Part shown: positions 33,636-43,124 of the stretch, one piece after another
Numbering within the stretch: position 1 is the stretch's first letter
How the letters are laid out: the number at the start of each line of letters is the position of its first letter
Source: Pigmentiphaga sp. NML030171
GTDB taxonomy: Bacteria > Pseudomonadota > Gammaproteobacteria > Burkholderiales > Burkholderiaceae_B
DNA: 64,000 nt
Reading direction: 5' to 3'
NCBI RefSeq assembly: GCF_002188635.1
Contig: NZ_NINX01000032.1
Coordinates: 1-64,000, forward strand
Translations under genes and position numbers: made by a program
Notes under the pieces: model-generated
Told to the model about the DNA's origin: nothing
The model's database searches: none
The model's input: only the letters and a program-made list of their open reading frames with translations

Positions 33636-36083
33636 ATGATGAACAGATCGAAACTGGTCGTGGTGGGCAACGGCATGGCGGGCATACGCACGCTGGAAGA
33701 GCTGCTGACGCTGGCGCCCGACCGCTACGACATCACGGTCTTCGGCGCCGAGCCGCACCCGAACTACAACCGCATCTTGTTGTCGCCGGTCCTGGCCGGT
33801 GAGCAGGACTTCCAGGACATCGTGCTCAATCCCCTGTCCTGGTACGAGGAACACGGCATCGACTTGCGCACCGGCACGCCCGTCGCGCGCATCGACAGGC
33901 GCCGCCGCGTGGTGGTGGCCGCCGACGGCACCGAGGCGCCCTATGACCGCCTGCTGCTGGCCACCGGATCCAATCCCTTCATCCTGCCGATACCGGGCAG
34001 GGACCTGGACGGCGTCATCACCTACCGCGACATCCAGGACACGCAGAAGATGATCGCGGCGGCCCGCACCCAGCGCCGCGCGGTCGTCATCGGCGGCGGC
34101 CTGCTGGGCCTGGAGGCCGCCAACGGGCTGAAGCTGCGCGGCATGGACGTGAGCGTGGTGCACCTGGGCGACTGGCTGCTGGAGCGCCAGCTCGACCGCA
34201 CCGCCGGCAAGATGCTGGAGGCCTCGCTGGCCGATCGCGGGCTGGACTTCCTGCTGGGCCGCTCGACCAGCGAGATCCTGGGCGACGACGCCGGCCGCGT
34301 GCGCGGCGTGCGCTTCAAGGACGGCTCGGAGATCGAGACCGACCTGGTGGTGATGGCCGTGGGCATCCGGCCCAACACCGCCCTGGCCGAGGCGGCCGGC
34401 CTGCACTGCCGCAACGGCGTCGTCGTCAACGACGTGCTGCAGACCTTCGATCCGCGCATCTACGCCGTGGGCGAATGCGTGAACCACCGCGGCACGGCGT
34501 ATGGCCTGGTGGCGCCGCTGTTCGAGATGGCCAAGGTGGCGGCCAATCACCTGGCCGAGCTGGGCTATGGCGCGTACAAGGGCTCGGTGCTGTCGACCAA
34601 GCTCAAGGTCACGGGCATAGACCTGTTCTCGGCCGGCGACTTCACCGGCGGCGCCGACACCGAGGACATCGTGCTGTCCGATCCGGCCGGCGGCGTCTAC
34701 AAGCGGCTGATCATCAAGGACGGCAAGCTGGTCGGCGCCTGCCTGTACGGCGACACCGTGGACGGCGCGTGGTACTTCAAGCTGCTGCGCGAGGGCCGTG
34801 CCATCGGCGAACTGCGCGACCGGCTGATGTTCGGCGAATCGAGCGTGGGCGACGCCGGCGTGCAGGGGCAGAGCCGCGCGGCGGCCATGCAGGACGCCGA
34901 CGAGGTGTGCGGCTGCAACGGCGTCTGCAAGGGCACCATCGTGCGCGCCATCCAGGACCAGGGCCTGTTCACCGTGGACGACGTCAAGAAGCACACCAAG
35001 GCCGCGAGTTCCTGCGGCTCGTGCACCGGCCTGGTGGAACAGATCCTGATGAACACGCTGGGTTCCAATTTCCAGGAAGCGCCCAAGACCAAGGCGGTAT
35101 GCGGCTGTACCGACCACAGCCACGCCGCGCTGCGCCAGGCCATACGCGAGCACCGGCTGCTGAGCCACGCCCAGGTCTACGAGTTCATGGACTGGCGCAC
35201 CCCCAACGGCTGCAGCACCTGCCGGCCCGCGATCAACTACTACCTGATCTCGACCTGGCCCCACGAGGCGGTGGACGATCCGCAAAGCCGCTTCATCAAC
35301 GAGCGCGCGCACGCCAACATCCAGAAGGACGGCACGTTCTCGGTGGTGCCGCAGATGAAGGGCGGCGTGACCAATCCCGACGAACTGCGCCGCATCGCCG
35401 ACGTGGCCGACAAATACGCCATCCCCATGGTCAAGGTCACGGGCGGGCAGCGCATCGACCTGCTGGGCGTGAAGAAGGAAGACCTGGTGTCCGTCTGGCG
35501 CGACCTGGGCATGAACTCCGGCCATGCCTACGGCAAGTCCATCCGCACCGTGAAGACCTGCGTGGGCATGGAGTTCTGCCGCTTCGGCACGCAGGACAGC
35601 ACGCGGATGGGCATCGAGCTGGAGACCATGCTGGCCAACATGTGGAGCCCGCACAAGGTCAAGCTGGCGGTGTCGGGCTGCCCGCGCAACTGCGCCGAAT
35701 CGGGCATCAAGGACGTGGGCGTGATCGCCGTCGACAGCGGCTGGGAGATCTACGTGGGCGGCAACGGCGGCATCAAGACCGAGGTGGCGCAGTTCCTGGC
35801 CAAGGTGCGGACGCCGGAAGAGGTCAAGGAATATGCCGGCGCCTTCCTGCAGCTGTATCGCGAGGAAGCCTGGTACCTGGACCGGACCGTGCACTACATC
35901 GAGCGCGTGGGCCTGGACTACGTCAAGCGCCGGATCGTCGAGGACGCCGCCGGCCGCCGCGCGCTGCACGAACGCCTGCTGCATGCCTTGCAGGGCCTGC
36001 GCGACCCCTGGGCCGAACGGGTGGACGGCAAGGCCGCCCGCGAATACATCCCCCTGAAACTGGTCTCGGAGGAAATCGCATGA
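33636..36083 (+). CDS. nirB: Assimilatory nitrite reductase [NAD(P)H] large subunit
   Basis: An 815-residue cytoplasmic enzyme that reduces nitrite to ammonium with six electrons. In order: an FAD/NAD reductase domain (KLVVVGNGMAGIRTLEELL, RAVVIGGGLLGLEAANGLKL), two BFD-like [2Fe-2S] segments (CGCNGVCKGTIVRA with SSCGSCTGL; CGCTDHSH with GCSTCRPA), a ferredoxin-like half-domain, and the sirohaem/[4Fe-4S] domain with TCVGMEFCRFG and GCPRNCAESG supplying four cysteines. The start at 33636 follows the leader by 30 bases. The stop overlaps nirD. Confidence 0.96.
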   Translation: MMNRSKLVVVGNGMAGIRTLEELLTLAPDRYDITVFGAEPHPNYNRILLSPVLAGEQDFQDIVLNPLSWYEEHGIDLRTGTPVARIDRRRRVVVAADGTEAPYDRLLLATGSNPFILPIPGRDLDGVITYRDIQDTQKMIAAARTQRRAVVIGGGLLGLEAANGLKLRGMDVSVVHLGDWLLERQLDRTAGKMLEASLADRGLDFLLGRSTSEILGDDAGRVRGVRFKDGSEIETDLVVMAVGIRPNTALAEAAGLHCRNGVVVNDVLQTFDPRIYAVGECVNHRGTAYGLVAPLFEMAKVAANHLAELGYGAYKGSVLSTKLKVTGIDLFSAGDFTGGADTEDIVLSDPAGGVYKRLIIKDGKLVGACLYGDTVDGAWYFKLLREGRAIGELRDRLMFGESSVGDAGVQGQSRAAAMQDADEVCGCNGVCKGTIVRAIQDQGLFTVDDVKKHTKAASSCGSCTGLVEQILMNTLGSNFQEAPKTKAVCGCTDHSHAALRQAIREHRLLSHAQVYEFMDWRTPNGCSTCRPAINYYLISTWPHEAVDDPQSRFINERAHANIQKDGTFSVVPQMKGGVTNPDELRRIADVADKYAIPMVKVTGGQRIDLLGVKKEDLVSVWRDLGMNSGHAYGKSIRTVKTCVGMEFCRFGTQDSTRMGIELETMLANMWSPHKVKLAVSGCPRNCAESGIKDVGVIAVDSGWEIYVGGNGGIKTEVAQFLAKVRTPEEVKEYAGAFLQLYREEAWYLDRTVHYIERVGLDYVKRRIVEDAAGRRALHERLLHALQGLRDPWAERVDGKAAREYIPLKLVSEEIA

Positions 36084-36409
36084 TGAGCGCCCACGACGCA
36101 CACCCCTGGATACGCCTGTGCCGGGTCGACGACATCCCGCGCCTGGGCAGCCGCGTCGTCGAGCGCGCGGAGGGCAACCTGGCGGTGTTCCGCACCGCCC
36201 AGGACAAGGTCTTCGCGCTGCTGGACCGGTGTCCCCACAAGGCCGGGCCGCTGTCGCAAGGCATCGTGCACGGCGAATCGGTGACCTGCCCGCTGCACGG
36301 CTGGCAGCTCGGGCTGGAGGACGGCCGCGCCCGGGCGCCCGACGAGGGATGCGCGCGCCGCTTCCCCGTGCGCGTGGACGAAGGCGTGGTCTACCTGGGC
36401 CTGGACTGA
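36080..36409 (+). CDS. nirD: Nitrite reductase small subunit (Rieske-type)
   Basis: A 109-residue Rieske-fold protein with complete cluster ligands CPHKAGPLSQG and CPLHGWQLGLEDG. Some NirD proteins lack these residues; here both Cys-x-His pairs are present, so it may carry a [2Fe-2S] cluster. The ATG at 36080 overlaps the nirB stop (ATGATG). It works with NirB. Confidence 0.94.
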   Translation: MMSAHDAHPWIRLCRVDDIPRLGSRVVERAEGNLAVFRTAQDKVFALLDRCPHKAGPLSQGIVHGESVTCPLHGWQLGLEDGRARAPDEGCARRFPVRVDEGVVYLGLD

Positions 36410-36424
36410 AGGCGGGAGGACGTC

Positions 36425-39133
36425 ATGGGCGAGCCACGAACCACCGCGTCGACCTGCTGCTACTGCGGCGTGGGTTGCGGTGTCCTGATCGACAGCGAGG
36501 ATGGCCGCATCACGGGCGTGCGCGGCGATCCCGACCACCCCGCCAATGCCGGCAGGCTGTGCTCCAAGGGCCTGTCGCTGGCGCAGACCGCCCAAAGCGA
36601 TGCCGGCCGCGCGCTGCGCCCGGCGTGGCGGCCGCGGCGCGAAGCGCCGCTCGCGCCGGTGGACTGGGACACCGCGCTGGACCACGTGGCCGCCCGGCTG
36701 GCCGACGTCGTGCGCCGGCACGGCCCCGACGCGGTGGCCTTCTACGTGTCCGGGCAGTTGCTGACCGAGGACTACTACGTCTTCAACAAGCTGGCCAAGG
36801 GCCTGGTCGGCACCAACAACATCGACACCAATTCCCGCCTGTGCATGTCCAGCGCCGTGACCGGCTACAAGCTGTCGCTGGGCGCCGACGGACCGCCCAC
36901 CTGCTACGAGGACCTGGACCACGCGGACACGGTGCTGATCGCCGGCAGCAACATGGCCTACGCCCATCCGGTGCTGTACCGCCGGCTGGAAGCCGCGCGC
37001 GAGGCTCGGCCCGGCACGCGCTGGATCGTCGTGGACCCGCGGCGCACCGACACCGCGGCGATGGCGGACCTGCACCTGCCCATCCAGCCGGGTACCGACG
37101 TCGCGCTGTTCAACGGCATGCTGCACCACCTGATCTGGGAAGGCTGGCTGGATCCGGACCACATCGCCGGCAGTACCGAGGGCTTCGACGCCGTCAAGCG
37201 CATGGTGCGCGACACGCCCCCGTCGGTGGCCGCGGCGCTGTGCGGCATACGCGAGCGCGACCTGTGCCAGGCGGCCGAATGGTTCGCCCGCAGCCCCGCC
37301 ACGCTGTCGCTGTACTGCATGGGCCTGAACCAGTCCAGCCATGGCACGGACAAGAACCTGGCGCTGATCAACCTGCACCTGGCCACCGGCCAGATCGGCC
37401 GCGCCGGCGCCGGCCCCTTTTCGCTGACGGGCCAGCCCAACGCCATGGGCGGCCGCGAAGTGGGCGGCATGGCGACCATGCTGGCCGCCCACCGGGACAT
37501 CGCCAGCCAGACGGACCGCGCCGAGGTGGCCGCGTTCTGGGGCGTGGATGCCGTGTCCGACCGGCCGGGGCTGGCCGCCGTCGACATGTTCCAGGCCCTG
37601 GAGACCGGCAAGGTCAAGGCGATATGGATAGCCTGCACCAACCCCGCCCATTCCCTGCCGGATCTCGCGGCCGTGCGGCGCGCGCTGCGCCGGGCCGAGC
37701 TGGTGGTGGTGCAGGAAGCCTATGCCGACACCGACACGGTGGCCTACGCCGACGTATTGCTGCCCGCATCGAGCTGGGGCGAGAAGGACGGCACCGTCAC
37801 CAACTCGGAACGCCGCATCTCGCGCGTGCGGCCCGCCGTGGCGCCGCCCGGCCAGGCGCGCGCCGACTGGCGCATCGTGGCCGAGGTCGGGCGGCGCATG
37901 CAGGCCCTGCTGCGTCCGGGCACGCCGGACCTGTTCCCCTACCGGACGCCGCGCGAGATATTCGACGAACACCGGGCGCTGACCCGCGGGCGCGACCTGG
38001 ACATCGGCGGACTGGACTACGAGTTGCTCGAGACACGCGGCCCCCAGCAATGGCCCTTCCCCGCCGGCCAGGCCACCGGCCTGGCGCGCCGCTACGCCGA
38101 CGGCCGCTACGCCACCGCATCCGGCCGCGCGCGCTTCCAGCCCGTGCCCTATCGCCCCGTGGCGGTGGCGACCAGCGCGCGCCATCCTTTCCACCTGACC
38201 ACGGGCCGGCTGCGCGACCAGTGGCACGGCATGAGCCGCACCGGCCGCATCGCCCAGGCCTTCTCGCACGCGCCGGACCCCACCCTGGACATGCACCCGG
38301 CCGACGCATCCCGGCGCGGGCTGGCCGACGGCGACCTGGTGCGCGTGGCCAGCCGCGACGGTGCCATGGTGCTGCCGCTGCGGCTGACGGAGGACGTGCC
38401 GCCCGGCAGTCTGTTCGCGGCCATGCACTGGAACGCGCAGTTCCTGAACAGCGGCGGCATCAACGAGGTCTGCAATGCGGCCGTGGACGACAAGTCCTTC
38501 CAGCCCGAGCTCAAGCACAGCGCGGTCCGGGTCGAGAAGGCGGAGCTGGGATGGCGGATCCGTGCGGCGATCGCGGCCACGGACCAGGAAGACACGCAAC
38601 GCCTGCGCGCCGCGCTGCGTCCCCTGCTGGCGCCCTGTGGCTACGCCGCGCTGTGCCTGCGCGGCGACGCCTCGCGCTCCGTGCTGACCCTGACCGCCGC
38701 GATGGCGGCTCCCGATGAAGCCTGGCTGGACGCGCTGGCCGTCGCGCTGGACATGGGCGCGAGCCCCGACGTCCTGGAATACCTCGACCGCGGCCAGGGC
38801 GTACGCAAATGCGCGCGCTGGGAGGCGGGACGGCTGCGCGCCTTCCTGCTGGCCGGCGACGCCGGCCATGCCGAACCGCTGATCGAACGCCTGCTGTCCG
38901 CCGAGCCGTGGAGCGGCTCGCGCCTGCGCGTCTTCACGCCCGAAGGCGGCGCCCCCGCGCGGGACCGCACGGTCTGCCAATGCAAGGGCGTGCCCGAATC
39001 GGCCATCGCCGCCGCCATCGCGCGCGGGGCCGACGTCGCGGCGCTGAAAGCCACCTTGGGGTGCGGGACCGTGTGCGGGTCCTGCGTTCCGGAACTGTCC
39101 CGCCTGTGCGGGGCCTCGCGGATGTCGGCATGA
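36425..39133 (+). CDS. nasA: Assimilatory nitrate reductase catalytic subunit
   Basis: A 902-residue molybdenum bis-MGD enzyme that reduces nitrate to nitrite. The N-terminal [4Fe-4S] site is TCCYCGVGCGVLID with the later LCSKG. The molybdopterin domain includes NNIDTNSRLCMSSAVTGYK, ADTVLIAGSNMAYAHPV and GKVKAIWIACTNPAHSLPD; the dinucleotide-binding domain has HLTTGRLRDQWHGMSRTG. The C-terminus has an extra BFD-like [2Fe-2S] module (CQCKGVPESAI and LGCGTVCGSCVPEL), probably an electron entry point. There is no Tat signal, so it is cytoplasmic and assimilatory. It is 15 bases after nirD. Confidence 0.96.
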   Translation: MGEPRTTASTCCYCGVGCGVLIDSEDGRITGVRGDPDHPANAGRLCSKGLSLAQTAQSDAGRALRPAWRPRREAPLAPVDWDTALDHVAARLADVVRRHGPDAVAFYVSGQLLTEDYYVFNKLAKGLVGTNNIDTNSRLCMSSAVTGYKLSLGADGPPTCYEDLDHADTVLIAGSNMAYAHPVLYRRLEAAREARPGTRWIVVDPRRTDTAAMADLHLPIQPGTDVALFNGMLHHLIWEGWLDPDHIAGSTEGFDAVKRMVRDTPPSVAAALCGIRERDLCQAAEWFARSPATLSLYCMGLNQSSHGTDKNLALINLHLATGQIGRAGAGPFSLTGQPNAMGGREVGGMATMLAAHRDIASQTDRAEVAAFWGVDAVSDRPGLAAVDMFQALETGKVKAIWIACTNPAHSLPDLAAVRRALRRAELVVVQEAYADTDTVAYADVLLPASSWGEKDGTVTNSERRISRVRPAVAPPGQARADWRIVAEVGRRMQALLRPGTPDLFPYRTPREIFDEHRALTRGRDLDIGGLDYELLETRGPQQWPFPAGQATGLARRYADGRYATASGRARFQPVPYRPVAVATSARHPFHLTTGRLRDQWHGMSRTGRIAQAFSHAPDPTLDMHPADASRRGLADGDLVRVASRDGAMVLPLRLTEDVPPGSLFAAMHWNAQFLNSGGINEVCNAAVDDKSFQPELKHSAVRVEKAELGWRIRAAIAATDQEDTQRLRAALRPLLAPCGYAALCLRGDASRSVLTLTAAMAAPDEAWLDALAVALDMGASPDVLEYLDRGQGVRKCARWEAGRLRAFLLAGDAGHAEPLIERLLSAEPWSGSRLRVFTPEGGAPARDRTVCQCKGVPESAIAAAIARGADVAALKATLGCGTVCGSCVPELSRLCGASRMSA

Positions 39134-39157
39134 CGCCGCCTCGACAAGGACGATGAC

Positions 39158-39904
39158 ATGAAGCCAGGACGAGTGATTCTGATGGGCGCCGGCCCGGGCG
39201 ACCCGGACCTGCTGACACGCAAGGCGGTCCGCGCCCTGCTGTCGGCGGACGTGCTGCTGCTGGACGAACTGGTGCCGCCCGACATCGCCGAACTCGCTCC
39301 CCGGGCGCGGGTGCTGCGGGTGGGCAAGCGCGGCGGCTGCCGTTCCACGCCCCAGCCCTTCATCCAGCGGCTGATGCGCCGCTACGCGCTGCAAGGCAGG
39401 ACCGTGGTGCGCGTCAAGGGTGGCGAAGCCTTGATGTTCGGACGCGCGGGCGAAGAAATCGCCTTCCTGGAAGCCGCCGGCATCGAAGTGGAACTGATCA
39501 ATGGCATCAGCGCCGGCATGGCGGCCGCCGCGGCGCTGGGCATCTCGCTCACCCACCGGGATCACTGCCACGGGGTCAGCTTCGTCACCGCCCATACCCA
39601 GGACGGCGCGCAGCCGGACTGGCAGGCGCTGGCGCGCAGCCGCACCACGCTGGTCATCTACATGGGCATGCAGCGTATCGAGCAAGTGCAGGCCGGCCTG
39701 CTGGCGCACCTGCCCGCCTCCACCCCGGCCGCGGTGGTGCAGTGGGCCTCGACACCGCACGAAACAAGGCTGGCGACCCGGCTGGGCCAGCTGGCGGACG
39801 ATGCGCGCGGGGCGGGGCTGGGCAGCCCCGCGATCATCCTCGTGGGAGACGCGATCGGCCTGGCCCGCGCGCATGCCGCGCCGGCCATGCGCCACAGCGC
39901 CTGA
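39158..39904 (+). CDS. cobA: Uroporphyrinogen-III C-methyltransferase (sirohaem synthesis)
   Basis: A 248-residue SAM enzyme that makes precorrin-2, the precursor of the sirohaem needed by NirB. It begins RVILMGAGPGDPDLLTRKAV and has DVLLLDELVPPDI, VVRVKGGEALMFGRAGEEI and GISAGMAAAAALGISLTHRD, all characteristic of SUMT. It lacks the CysG dehydrogenase/chelatase half. It lies 24 bases after nasA and appears to be the last gene of the nir/nas operon. Confidence 0.94.
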   Translation: MKPGRVILMGAGPGDPDLLTRKAVRALLSADVLLLDELVPPDIAELAPRARVLRVGKRGGCRSTPQPFIQRLMRRYALQGRTVVRVKGGEALMFGRAGEEIAFLEAAGIEVELINGISAGMAAAAALGISLTHRDHCHGVSFVTAHTQDGAQPDWQALARSRTTLVIYMGMQRIEQVQAGLLAHLPASTPAAVVQWASTPHETRLATRLGQLADDARGAGLGSPAIILVGDAIGLARAHAAPAMRHSA

Positions 39905-39922
39905 CCGGGCATCGCCGCAGCG

Positions 39923-40702
39923 TCAGCGGCGGCGCCCCGCCATCCATGCCAGGGTGTCCTCGGTCCGGCCCGTGGGCACGTACTCGGCGCCGACGAAGCC
40001 GTCGTAGGGCAGCTCGTCCAGCGCGGCGAACACGTTGGGGAAATGGATTTCGCCGGTTCCCGGCTCGTGGCGCCCCGGCGTGTCGGCGAACTGGATGTGG
40101 CCGATGCGCGCACAGTGGGTGCGCAGGCTGCGGATCAGGTCGCCCTCCATGATCTGCATATGGTAGAGGTCGTACTGGATGCGCAGGTTGGGATGCCCCG
40201 CGCGATCGATGACGTCGAGCGCGGCCCGCGTGGTGTCGATCAGGTAGCGGGGACGGTCCACGGTATTGACCGCCTCGGTCACCACGCCCATGCCCAGGTC
40301 GCCCAGGACCTGGGCGGCGTGGGCCAGGTTGCCGGCCAGCGTATCCAGGCAGCGCTCGCGATCGTGCTCGGGCCCGGGGCAACCCGCCAACACGTTGACG
40401 TTGCGAGGCCGCAGCACCTGCGCAACCTTGGCGGCCTGCGCCACCGCCTCGCGAAAGGCGGCCTCCCTTCCCGGCACCGCCGCCAGGCCCTGTCCGCCCG
40501 CCATCAGATCGCCCGCCGGCACGTTGCACAGCGCCAGCTCGACCCCCGCCGCGTGAAGCGCGTCGCGCCACCGCGCGGCCTCGTGGTCGTAGGGAAACTG
40601 GACCTCGACGGCGTCGAAGCCGGCCCGGCGGGCGGCCGCCGGCCGCTCCAGTTCGGGCACCTCGAGGAAGAGCATGGACAGGTTGGCCGAGAATCGGATC
40701 AT
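39923..40702 (-). CDS. hyi: Hydroxypyruvate isomerase-like TIM-barrel protein
   Basis: A 259-residue AP-endonuclease-2/xylose-isomerase-like TIM barrel of the Hyi/OtnI group, which interconverts hydroxypyruvate and tartronate semialdehyde (or a related 2-oxo sugar acid). It begins IRFSANLSMLFLEVPELERP. Likely metal and catalytic residues are in VVTEAVNTVDRP, IQYDLYHMQIMEGD, GHIQFADTPGRHEPG and FVGAEYVPTG. The start at 40702 is chosen from the family N-terminus. It is the last gene of the minus-strand operon, with a reductase for tartronate semialdehyde-type substrates encoded upstream at 44154. Confidence 0.85.
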   Translation of the reverse strand: MIRFSANLSMLFLEVPELERPAAARRAGFDAVEVQFPYDHEAARWRDALHAAGVELALCNVPAGDLMAGGQGLAAVPGREAAFREAVAQAAKVAQVLRPRNVNVLAGCPGPEHDRERCLDTLAGNLAHAAQVLGDLGMGVVTEAVNTVDRPRYLIDTTRAALDVIDRAGHPNLRIQYDLYHMQIMEGDLIRSLRTHCARIGHIQFADTPGRHEPGTGEIHFPNVFAALDELPYDGFVGAEYVPTGRTEDTLAWMAGRRR

Positions 40703-40743
40703 GGCGGGAATCAGGACAGGTTCGAGACGGAAGCGCGCACGGT

Positions 40744-41511
40744 TCAGGACTCCTCGGGAAAGCCGCGCAGGAAGAACCGGCGGGCGCGCCCCAGCAGGAA
40801 GTTCAGCACCAGGCCAAGCAGCGAGATCGCGACCAGCGCGACGAACATGTCGACGGTGATGAAGCTGCGCGAGGCGATCACGAGCTGGTGGCCGAGGCCG
40901 TCGGTGGACGTGATCATCTCCGCCAGGAACACCACCACGCAGGAAATGACCAGGCCGATGCGGCAGCCGGTCAGGATGGACGGCATGGCCGCCGGCAGGA
41001 CGATGGAAGTCACGATGCGCGAGCGCGGCGTGCCGGCGGCCAGCGCCGACCAGATCAGCTTGGGTTCCACCGAGCGCGCGCCATGCAGCGTGGCGAGCAG
41101 GATGGGAAAGGCGGCGTCGGCCACGACCAGCGCGATCTTGGACGAATGGTCGAAACCCAGCAGCAGGATGAAGGCGGGATAGAGCGCCACCTTGGGGATG
41201 GGGCCCAGCACCCTGACCACGGGCACCACGACCGCGGCGCCCACCTTGGACCGGGCGGCCGCCATGCCCAGGCCGACGCCCAGCACCAGCGCGATGAAGA
41301 AACCCACGAACAGACGGAACAGGGTGATGCCGACATCGGACAGGAAAGCCGGCGAAGCCAGCTGCTCGAGCAGCCTCATGACCACCGCGTACAGGCTGGG
41401 CAACTGGTTCTCGGTGACCCGGCCCGACATGGCCAGCCCCTGCCATGCGGCCAGGATCAGCACGATGGGCAGCGCGCCGATGAACGGAGAGATGCGGCGG
41501 ACCGTCTTCAT
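40744..41511 (-). CDS. NitT/TauT-type ABC transporter permease (second)
   Basis: A 255-residue inner-membrane permease with about six helices. The EAA region is WSALAAGTPRSRIVTSIVLP then AAMPSILTGCRIGLVISCVV, typical of SsuC/TauC. Its start overlaps the stop of the previous permease (ATGA). Substrate unknown. Confidence 0.9.
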   Translation of the reverse strand: MKTVRRISPFIGALPIVLILAAWQGLAMSGRVTENQLPSLYAVVMRLLEQLASPAFLSDVGITLFRLFVGFFIALVLGVGLGMAAARSKVGAAVVVPVVRVLGPIPKVALYPAFILLLGFDHSSKIALVVADAAFPILLATLHGARSVEPKLIWSALAAGTPRSRIVTSIVLPAAMPSILTGCRIGLVISCVVVFLAEMITSTDGLGHQLVIASRSFITVDMFVALVAISLLGLVLNFLLGRARRFFLRGFPEES

Positions 41512-42290
41512 AGGGCCCCCATGGCGGCATCGGACTGCCGGTCGGCCCAGCGGGTCAGCCGCGCGCGCACCGCCTCGAAACACATGTCGAGCACGATGCC
41601 CAGGACGCCGATGACGATGATCATGGCGTACACGGTCTCGTACTGGGCCATGTCCATGGCATTGAACAGGATGTTGCCCGCGCCGGTCTGGCGCGCGATC
41701 ATTTCGCTGGTGATCATGGTGATCAGGCCCATCACGATGCCGGTCCGGCAGCCGGTCAGAATCTCCGGCAGCGCGGCCGGCAGCACGATCCGGAACATGC
41801 GCTGCGCGCCGTTCATGCCCATGGCCGCGGCGGACCACAGCATCTTCTCCTCGACCGCGCGCGCCCCCTGGTAGCTGTGGTACAGCAGCGGCAGGCTGAC
41901 GCCCAGGAACACCACCAGGATCTTCGAGGCATCGCCCACGCCCAGCCACAGCATGATGAGCGGCATCAGCGCGGCCTTGGGAATGGGATAGACCACCATC
42001 AGGAGCGGATTCATCAGCGTCTCGACCACCGGCGAACGGCCCATCAGGAGCCCGATGGGACCGGCCACCATCAGCGCCAGGACGAAGCCGATCAGCATGC
42101 GCCGCAGCGAATCCAGGATGTCGAAGGTCGCCTGCGGATCGGCGAAGATGCGCGGCAGTTCGGTCAGCGCCTGCGCGGCCGTCGGCAGGCCCGGGTTGTC
42201 GTACAGGCGCGCCGCCAGTTCCCATGCCGCCAGCAGCCCCAGGCACACCAGCAGCGCGGAAACGCCCGGCGCTCGCAGCAGCTTCTTCAC
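41508..42290 (-). CDS. NitT/TauT-type ABC transporter permease (first)
   Basis: A 260-residue permease paralogous to its downstream neighbour, with about six helices and the EAA segment WSAAAMGMNGAQRMFRIVLP then AALPEILTGCRTGIVMGLIT. The start is a GTG that overlaps the ATPase stop (GTGA). Two different permeases imply a heterodimeric membrane part. Confidence 0.9.
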   Translation of the reverse strand: MKKLLRAPGVSALLVCLGLLAAWELAARLYDNPGLPTAAQALTELPRIFADPQATFDILDSLRRMLIGFVLALMVAGPIGLLMGRSPVVETLMNPLLMVVYPIPKAALMPLIMLWLGVGDASKILVVFLGVSLPLLYHSYQGARAVEEKMLWSAAAMGMNGAQRMFRIVLPAALPEILTGCRTGIVMGLITMITSEMIARQTGAGNILFNAMDMAQYETVYAMIIVIGVLGIVLDMCFEAVRARLTRWADRQSDAAMGAL

Positions 42291-43063
42291 GCCGCTTCCT
42301 CCTGCTCGGGCTGGTTGTCGATCATCGCCTCGATGTCGATGACGTATTGCTGGTAGCGGGGGTTGAGCAGCAGCTCGGCGCGCATGCGCGGCCGGGGCAG
42401 GTCGATGGTGACGATTTCCTTGATGCGCCCGGGCGACTTGGTCAGCACCACGACCCGGTCGGACAGGTAGACCGCCTCTTCCACGCTGTGGGTGACGAAC
42501 AGCACGCTCTTGCGGTCGCGCTCCCAGATCTTGAGCAGGTCGTTCTGCAGGCGGTTGCGGGTATGCGCGTCCAGCGCGCCGAACGGTTCGTCCATCAGCA
42601 GGACGGCGGGGTTGTAGGCCAGCGTGCGGGCGATGGCCACCCGCTGCTTCATGCCGCCCGACAATTGCTTGGCGTAGAAATTCTCGTAGCCCGACAGGCC
42701 CACCATGGACAGCAGCTCACGCGCCCGCGCCTCGGCCGGCGCCCGGGCCACGCCCTGCTGGCGCAGGCCGTAGGCCACGTTGCCCAGCACCGTCTTCCAT
42801 GGATAGAGCGCGAACTCCTGGAACACCGGTCCGCGGTCCGGGCCGGGACCGGTGACCGGCCGGCCGTCGATCTCGACCGACCCCGAACTCTGCTTGACGA
42901 ATCCGCCCACGATGTACAGCAGCGTGGACTTGCCGCAACCCGAGGGGCCGAGGATGGAGATGAACTCGCCGTCGCGAAGGTCCAGGGAAATGTCCGACAG
43001 CGCGACATGCCGCTCGCCCTTGCCGACGGCGAAGACCTGGGAAACGTGCTTGATGGCAATCAT
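42287..43063 (-). CDS. NitT/TauT-type ABC transporter ATP-binding protein
   Basis: A 258-residue ABC ATPase with Walker [15 protein letters not shown], signature [20 protein letters not shown], Walker [17 protein letters not shown] and H-loop LFVTHSVEEAV. It belongs to the SsuB/TauB group and energises the two permeases encoded just downstream. Confidence 0.93.
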   Translation of the reverse strand: MIAIKHVSQVFAVGKGERHVALSDISLDLRDGEFISILGPSGCGKSTLLYIVGGFVKQSSGSVEIDGRPVTGPGPDRGPVFQEFALYPWKTVLGNVAYGLRQQGVARAPAEARARELLSMVGLSGYENFYAKQLSGGMKQRVAIARTLAYNPAVLLMDEPFGALDAHTRNRLQNDLLKIWERDRKSVLFVTHSVEEAVYLSDRVVVLTKSPGRIKEIVTIDLPRPRMRAELLLNPRYQQYVIDIEAMIDNQPEQEEAA

Positions 43064-43124
43064 GGAGAAGTTCCAGAGCGCGGCCCCGCCCGTGCGGGAC
43101 CTGTCCTTGCATCGCGCCGGGGCG

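Noticed and set aside
31857-36101. A 1,414-codon minus-strand frame over nasT, nasS and nirB
   Set aside because: Its translation is His/Val/Gln-rich shadow sequence with no domains, opposite well-supported genes.
35918-39895. A 1,325-codon minus-strand frame over nirD, nasA and cobA
   Set aside because: Antisense shadow of conserved genes; no motifs and no ribosome site.
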